Origin: an uncultured bacterium
GTDB lineage: Bacteria; Bdellovibrionota_C; UBA2361; CAKMMH01
NCBI GenBank assembly: GCA_927798255.1
Contig: CAKMMH010000120.1
Coordinates: 1-5,805, forward strand
Length of the DNA stretch: 5,805 nucleotides
Direction: 5' to 3'
The notes under the pieces are model-generated. The model was not told the DNA's origin. It worked only from the letters and a program-made list of their open reading frames with translations, and ran no database searches. Positions 3,665-5,805 of the stretch are shown piece after piece; position 1 is the stretch's first letter; every line of letters begins with the position of its first letter. The translations under genes were made by a program, and so were the position numbers.

Positions 3665-5805
3665 TTACTCTAATGTCGGTGCAACATCTATCATTTGATA
3701 AATTTCTAACTCATCGCCAATTTTTATATCATTAAAGTTTTCAATTCCAACACCACATTCATATCCAGATTGAACTTCTTTAACATCATCTTTTTGACGC
3801 CTTAAGCTTGAAATCTTACCTTCATAAATTACAACTTTATCACGAACGACTCTTACAAGAGCTCCACGCTTAACGCTTCCATCTTTAACATAAGAACCAG
3901 CAATCACTCCAACCTTTGGAACTTGGAAAGTATCTCTTACTTCAATTACACCTAGTGATTCTTCTTTCTTATCTGGAGTTAGAAGTCCTACCATCGCTTT
4001 CTTAATATCATCCATTAATTCATAAATAATTCTATAGAATCTAACTTCAATATTATTTCCTTCCGCATGAGCCATAGCTCTAGCTTCACCACGAACATTA
4101 AACCCTACGATAATTGCGTTACTTGCTTGTGCAAGCTGAACGTCACTATCATTTACACCACCAACTGCAGCATGAATGATATTTACTTTTACTTTCTGAG
4201 TAGAAAGTTTTTCAAGAGAAGACTTCAATGCTTCAACTGAGCCATGAACATCAGCTTTTAATATAACATTAAGCTCTACACCTAGCTCACCATGGGCACG
4301 TTTACTAAACTCTTCAAGAGTCATCGGTCTATCATTTAACTCTTCTTTTGCTTTCTTCTTCTGAAGTCTATAATTTGCTACTTGTCTTGCAATAGGTTCA
4401 CTTTCTACTACTACAAACTCATCTCCAGCCTCTGGAACTCCACTAAATCCCGTAATTTCAACAGGGCATGCAGGAAGTGCTTTCTCTAAAACTTTTCCTT
4501 GATGGTCAAGCATTGAACGAACTCTTCCATATTCAGAACCACAAACAAATATATCTTGCTTATTTAATGTTCCTTCTTCGACAAGAAGCGTTGCTACAGT
4601 ACCACGTCCTAAAGATTGCTTAGCTTCAATAATAACACCTTTTGCACGAATCATAGGATCGGCTTTAAGCTCAAGCATTTCAGCTTGAAGTGCAACACCT
4701 TCTAATAATTCTTCAATTCCTTGTCCAGTAAGTGCTGAAATTGGAAAGAACATTGTATCTCCACCCCATTCTTCTGGTTGAAGTCCATACTCTACAAGTT
4801 GTTGCTTAATTCTATCTGGATTTGCTGTAGGCTTATCCATTTTATTTATTGCAACTACGATATTTACATTTGCAGCTTTTGAGTGATTTATTGCTTCAAT
4901 AGTTTGAGGCATCACACCATCATCTGCAGCAACAACCAAAATCACAATATCTGTAACTTGCGCACCACGTGCTCTCATTTCTGTAAATGCTGCGTGACCT
5001 GGCGTATCAATAAATGTAATATTCTTTCCATTTGCAAGTGTTACAGTATACGCACCAATATGCTGTGTAATTCCACCATGCTCTTTATCTACAACTGAGC
5101 TATGCCTAATCTTATCTAGAAGTGATGTCTTACCATGGTCAACATGTCCCATAACAGTAACAATTGGTGGACGTGGTTTCATATTCTTAGGATCTGATTC
5201 AACTTTACTTAAAATTGACTCTTCATCAAATGCAACAGACTCTACTTGGAATCCAAATTCCTCTGCAATTAATGTAGCAGTATCAAAATCAATTGTCTGG
5301 TTAATTGTTGCCATAACGCCAAGACCTATTAATTTTGAAATAGCATCCCCCACCTTGACACTCATTTGACGAGCAAATTCACCAACAGTAATCACCTCAT
5401 CAATCTTAACTATCATTTTTGAAGCTTTAGGTTGAGTAATTTCTGTCTTTTTATTTTCTTCTTTTAAAGCTTCTTCCCCTTTATTTTTTACTCTTGAACC
5501 TTTTGGCTTTCTAGAAGGACCTCCTTCATAATCAACAAGCTCATGCTGAGCAAACTCTTTCTTCCTGCTCTTTTTCTTATCAAATCTCTTTCCGTCAGAT
5601 GAGCCTTCATCATCAAAGTTTTGCTGATTATTATTTCCTTTTGATTTTTTATTATTTGCGTGTCCTCTACCTTCTGACTTTTCTTTATCTTTTGAAAAAG
5701 TAGTAGTAAATTGTGAAAGCTCAATTTTACCTAGAATTTTAGGGCCTAATTTATTTTTCTTAACTTGAGGTTCTTCTTTAATTTCAGCTTCTTTACTATC
5801 TAATT
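3665..5805 (-). CDS. infB: Translation initiation factor IF2 (5' end beyond the window)
   Basis: The frame ends with TAA at 3665-3667 and has no stop up to the window edge, so at least 712 codons are visible and the true start lies outside. IF2 is a ribosome-bound GTPase that places fMet-tRNA on the 30S subunit and promotes subunit joining. The first 129 visible residues are a Lys/Glu/Asn-rich linker typical of IF2 N-terminal regions. Counting from the internal Met at 5416: IF2_N domain about 6-57, G domain about 84-250 with GHVDHGKT (90-97), GIT (115-117), DTPGH (137-141), NKMD (191-194) and SAL (227-229), then beta-barrel domain II, the IF2-specific domain (about 375-480, LKADVHGSVEAL) and the C-terminal fMet-tRNA-binding barrel (about 487-575, GYECG). 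All key residues are present. No Shine-Dalgarno site precedes the Met at 5416, so internal initiation there is not supported. It is the first gene of the visible infB-rbfA pair. Confidence 0.98.
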   Translation of the reverse strand, partial: LDSKEAEIKEEPQVKKNKLGPKILGKIELSQFTTTFSKDKEKSEGRGHANNKKSKGNNNQQNFDDEGSSDGKRFDKKKSRKKEFAQHELVDYEGGPSRKPKGSRVKNKGEEALKEENKKTEITQPKASKMIVKIDEVITVGEFARQMSVKVGDAISKLIGLGVMATINQTIDFDTATLIAEEFGFQVESVAFDEESILSKVESDPKNMKPRPPIVTVMGHVDHGKTSLLDKIRHSSVVDKEHGGITQHIGAYTVTLANGKNITFIDTPGHAAFTEMRARGAQVTDIVILVVAADDGVMPQTIEAINHSKAANVNIVVAINKMDKPTANPDRIKQQLVEYGLQPEEWGGDTMFFPISALTGQGIEELLEGVALQAEMLELKADPMIRAKGVIIEAKQSLGRGTVATLLVEEGTLNKQDIFVCGSEYGRVRSMLDHQGKVLEKALPACPVEITGFSGVPEAGDEFVVVESEPIARQVANYRLQKKKAKEELNDRPMTLEEFSKRAHGELGVELNVILKADVHGSVEALKSSLEKLSTQKVKVNIIHAAVGGVNDSDVQLAQASNAIIVGFNVRGEARAMAHAEGNNIEVRFYRIIYELMDDIKKAMVGLLTPDKKEESLGVIEVRDTFQVPKVGVIAGSYVKDGSVKRGALVRVVRDKVVIYEGKISSLRRQKDDVKEVQSGYECGVGIENFNDIKIGDELEIYQMIDVAPTLE

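Noticed and set aside
3504..3698. 64-aa plus-strand frame across the infB-rbfA gap
   Set aside because: It runs through the hairpin cluster and into the infB 3' end, has no Shine-Dalgarno site and no family-like sequence.
4883..5098. 71-aa plus-strand Cys/Asn-rich frame
   Set aside because: Antisense to the IF2 G domain, whose motifs are intact on the other strand.
5414..5416. ATG as the infB start
   Set aside because: The upstream frame is open to the window edge with typical IF2 linker sequence, and no Shine-Dalgarno site precedes this ATG.
5488..5724. 78-aa Lys/Ser-rich frame on the minus strand
   Set aside because: It lies in another frame of the same strand within the infB N-terminal linker. 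The true infB frame is open across the whole segment, and the apparent protein is a by-product of the A-rich linker codons.

Overview
This AT-rich window (about one-third G+C by eye) reads like chromosomal DNA from a Bdellovibrionota predator-type bacterium, most likely a Bacteriovorax/Halobacteriovorax relative. That assignment rests on the mix of a DUF3015 secreted protein, a DUF4105/Lnb-family envelope protein and the style of the IF2 sequence. It is inference; no database search was possible. All recognised genes lie on the minus strand, so the window reads from right to left.

Right part (5805 to 3080): the translation genes infB (initiation factor IF2, N-terminus cut by the window edge) and rbfA (30S ribosome-binding factor A), the classic nusA-infB-rbfA order. 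The infB frame stays open from its stop at 3665 to the window edge, so the methionine at 5416 is internal and not the start. The two genes are separated by an unusually long 222-nt gap. About 180 nt of it is a cluster of small hairpins at about 50% G+C, several sharing a CTA-containing apex. This is the most unusual structure in the window.

Middle (3079 to 2322): instead of truB, rbfA is followed by a weak AT-only terminator candidate and then by a separate transcription unit. That unit has a well-formed promoter (TTTACA, 18 nt, TATAAT), a leader of about 100 nt with a hairpin, a Shine-Dalgarno site, a small exported DUF3015 protein and a strong intrinsic terminator.

Left part (2321 to 1): a 611-residue exported DUF4105 (Lnb_N) protein with a conserved His/Cys motif pair and a beta-rich C-terminus ending in Phe, which suggests the outer membrane or periplasm. 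Downstream are an AT-only terminator candidate, a previously overlooked 59-codon Cys- and Tyr-rich small ORF with a good Shine-Dalgarno site, a 16-bp perfect palindrome, and an intrinsic terminator facing a plus-strand gene presumed to lie left of the window.

Functionally, infB and rbfA serve translation initiation and 30S maturation. The DUF3015 and DUF4105 products are both exported envelope proteins and may form a pair, but the sequence alone does not show a shared pathway. No tRNA, rRNA, CRISPR array, insertion sequence or phage gene was seen.
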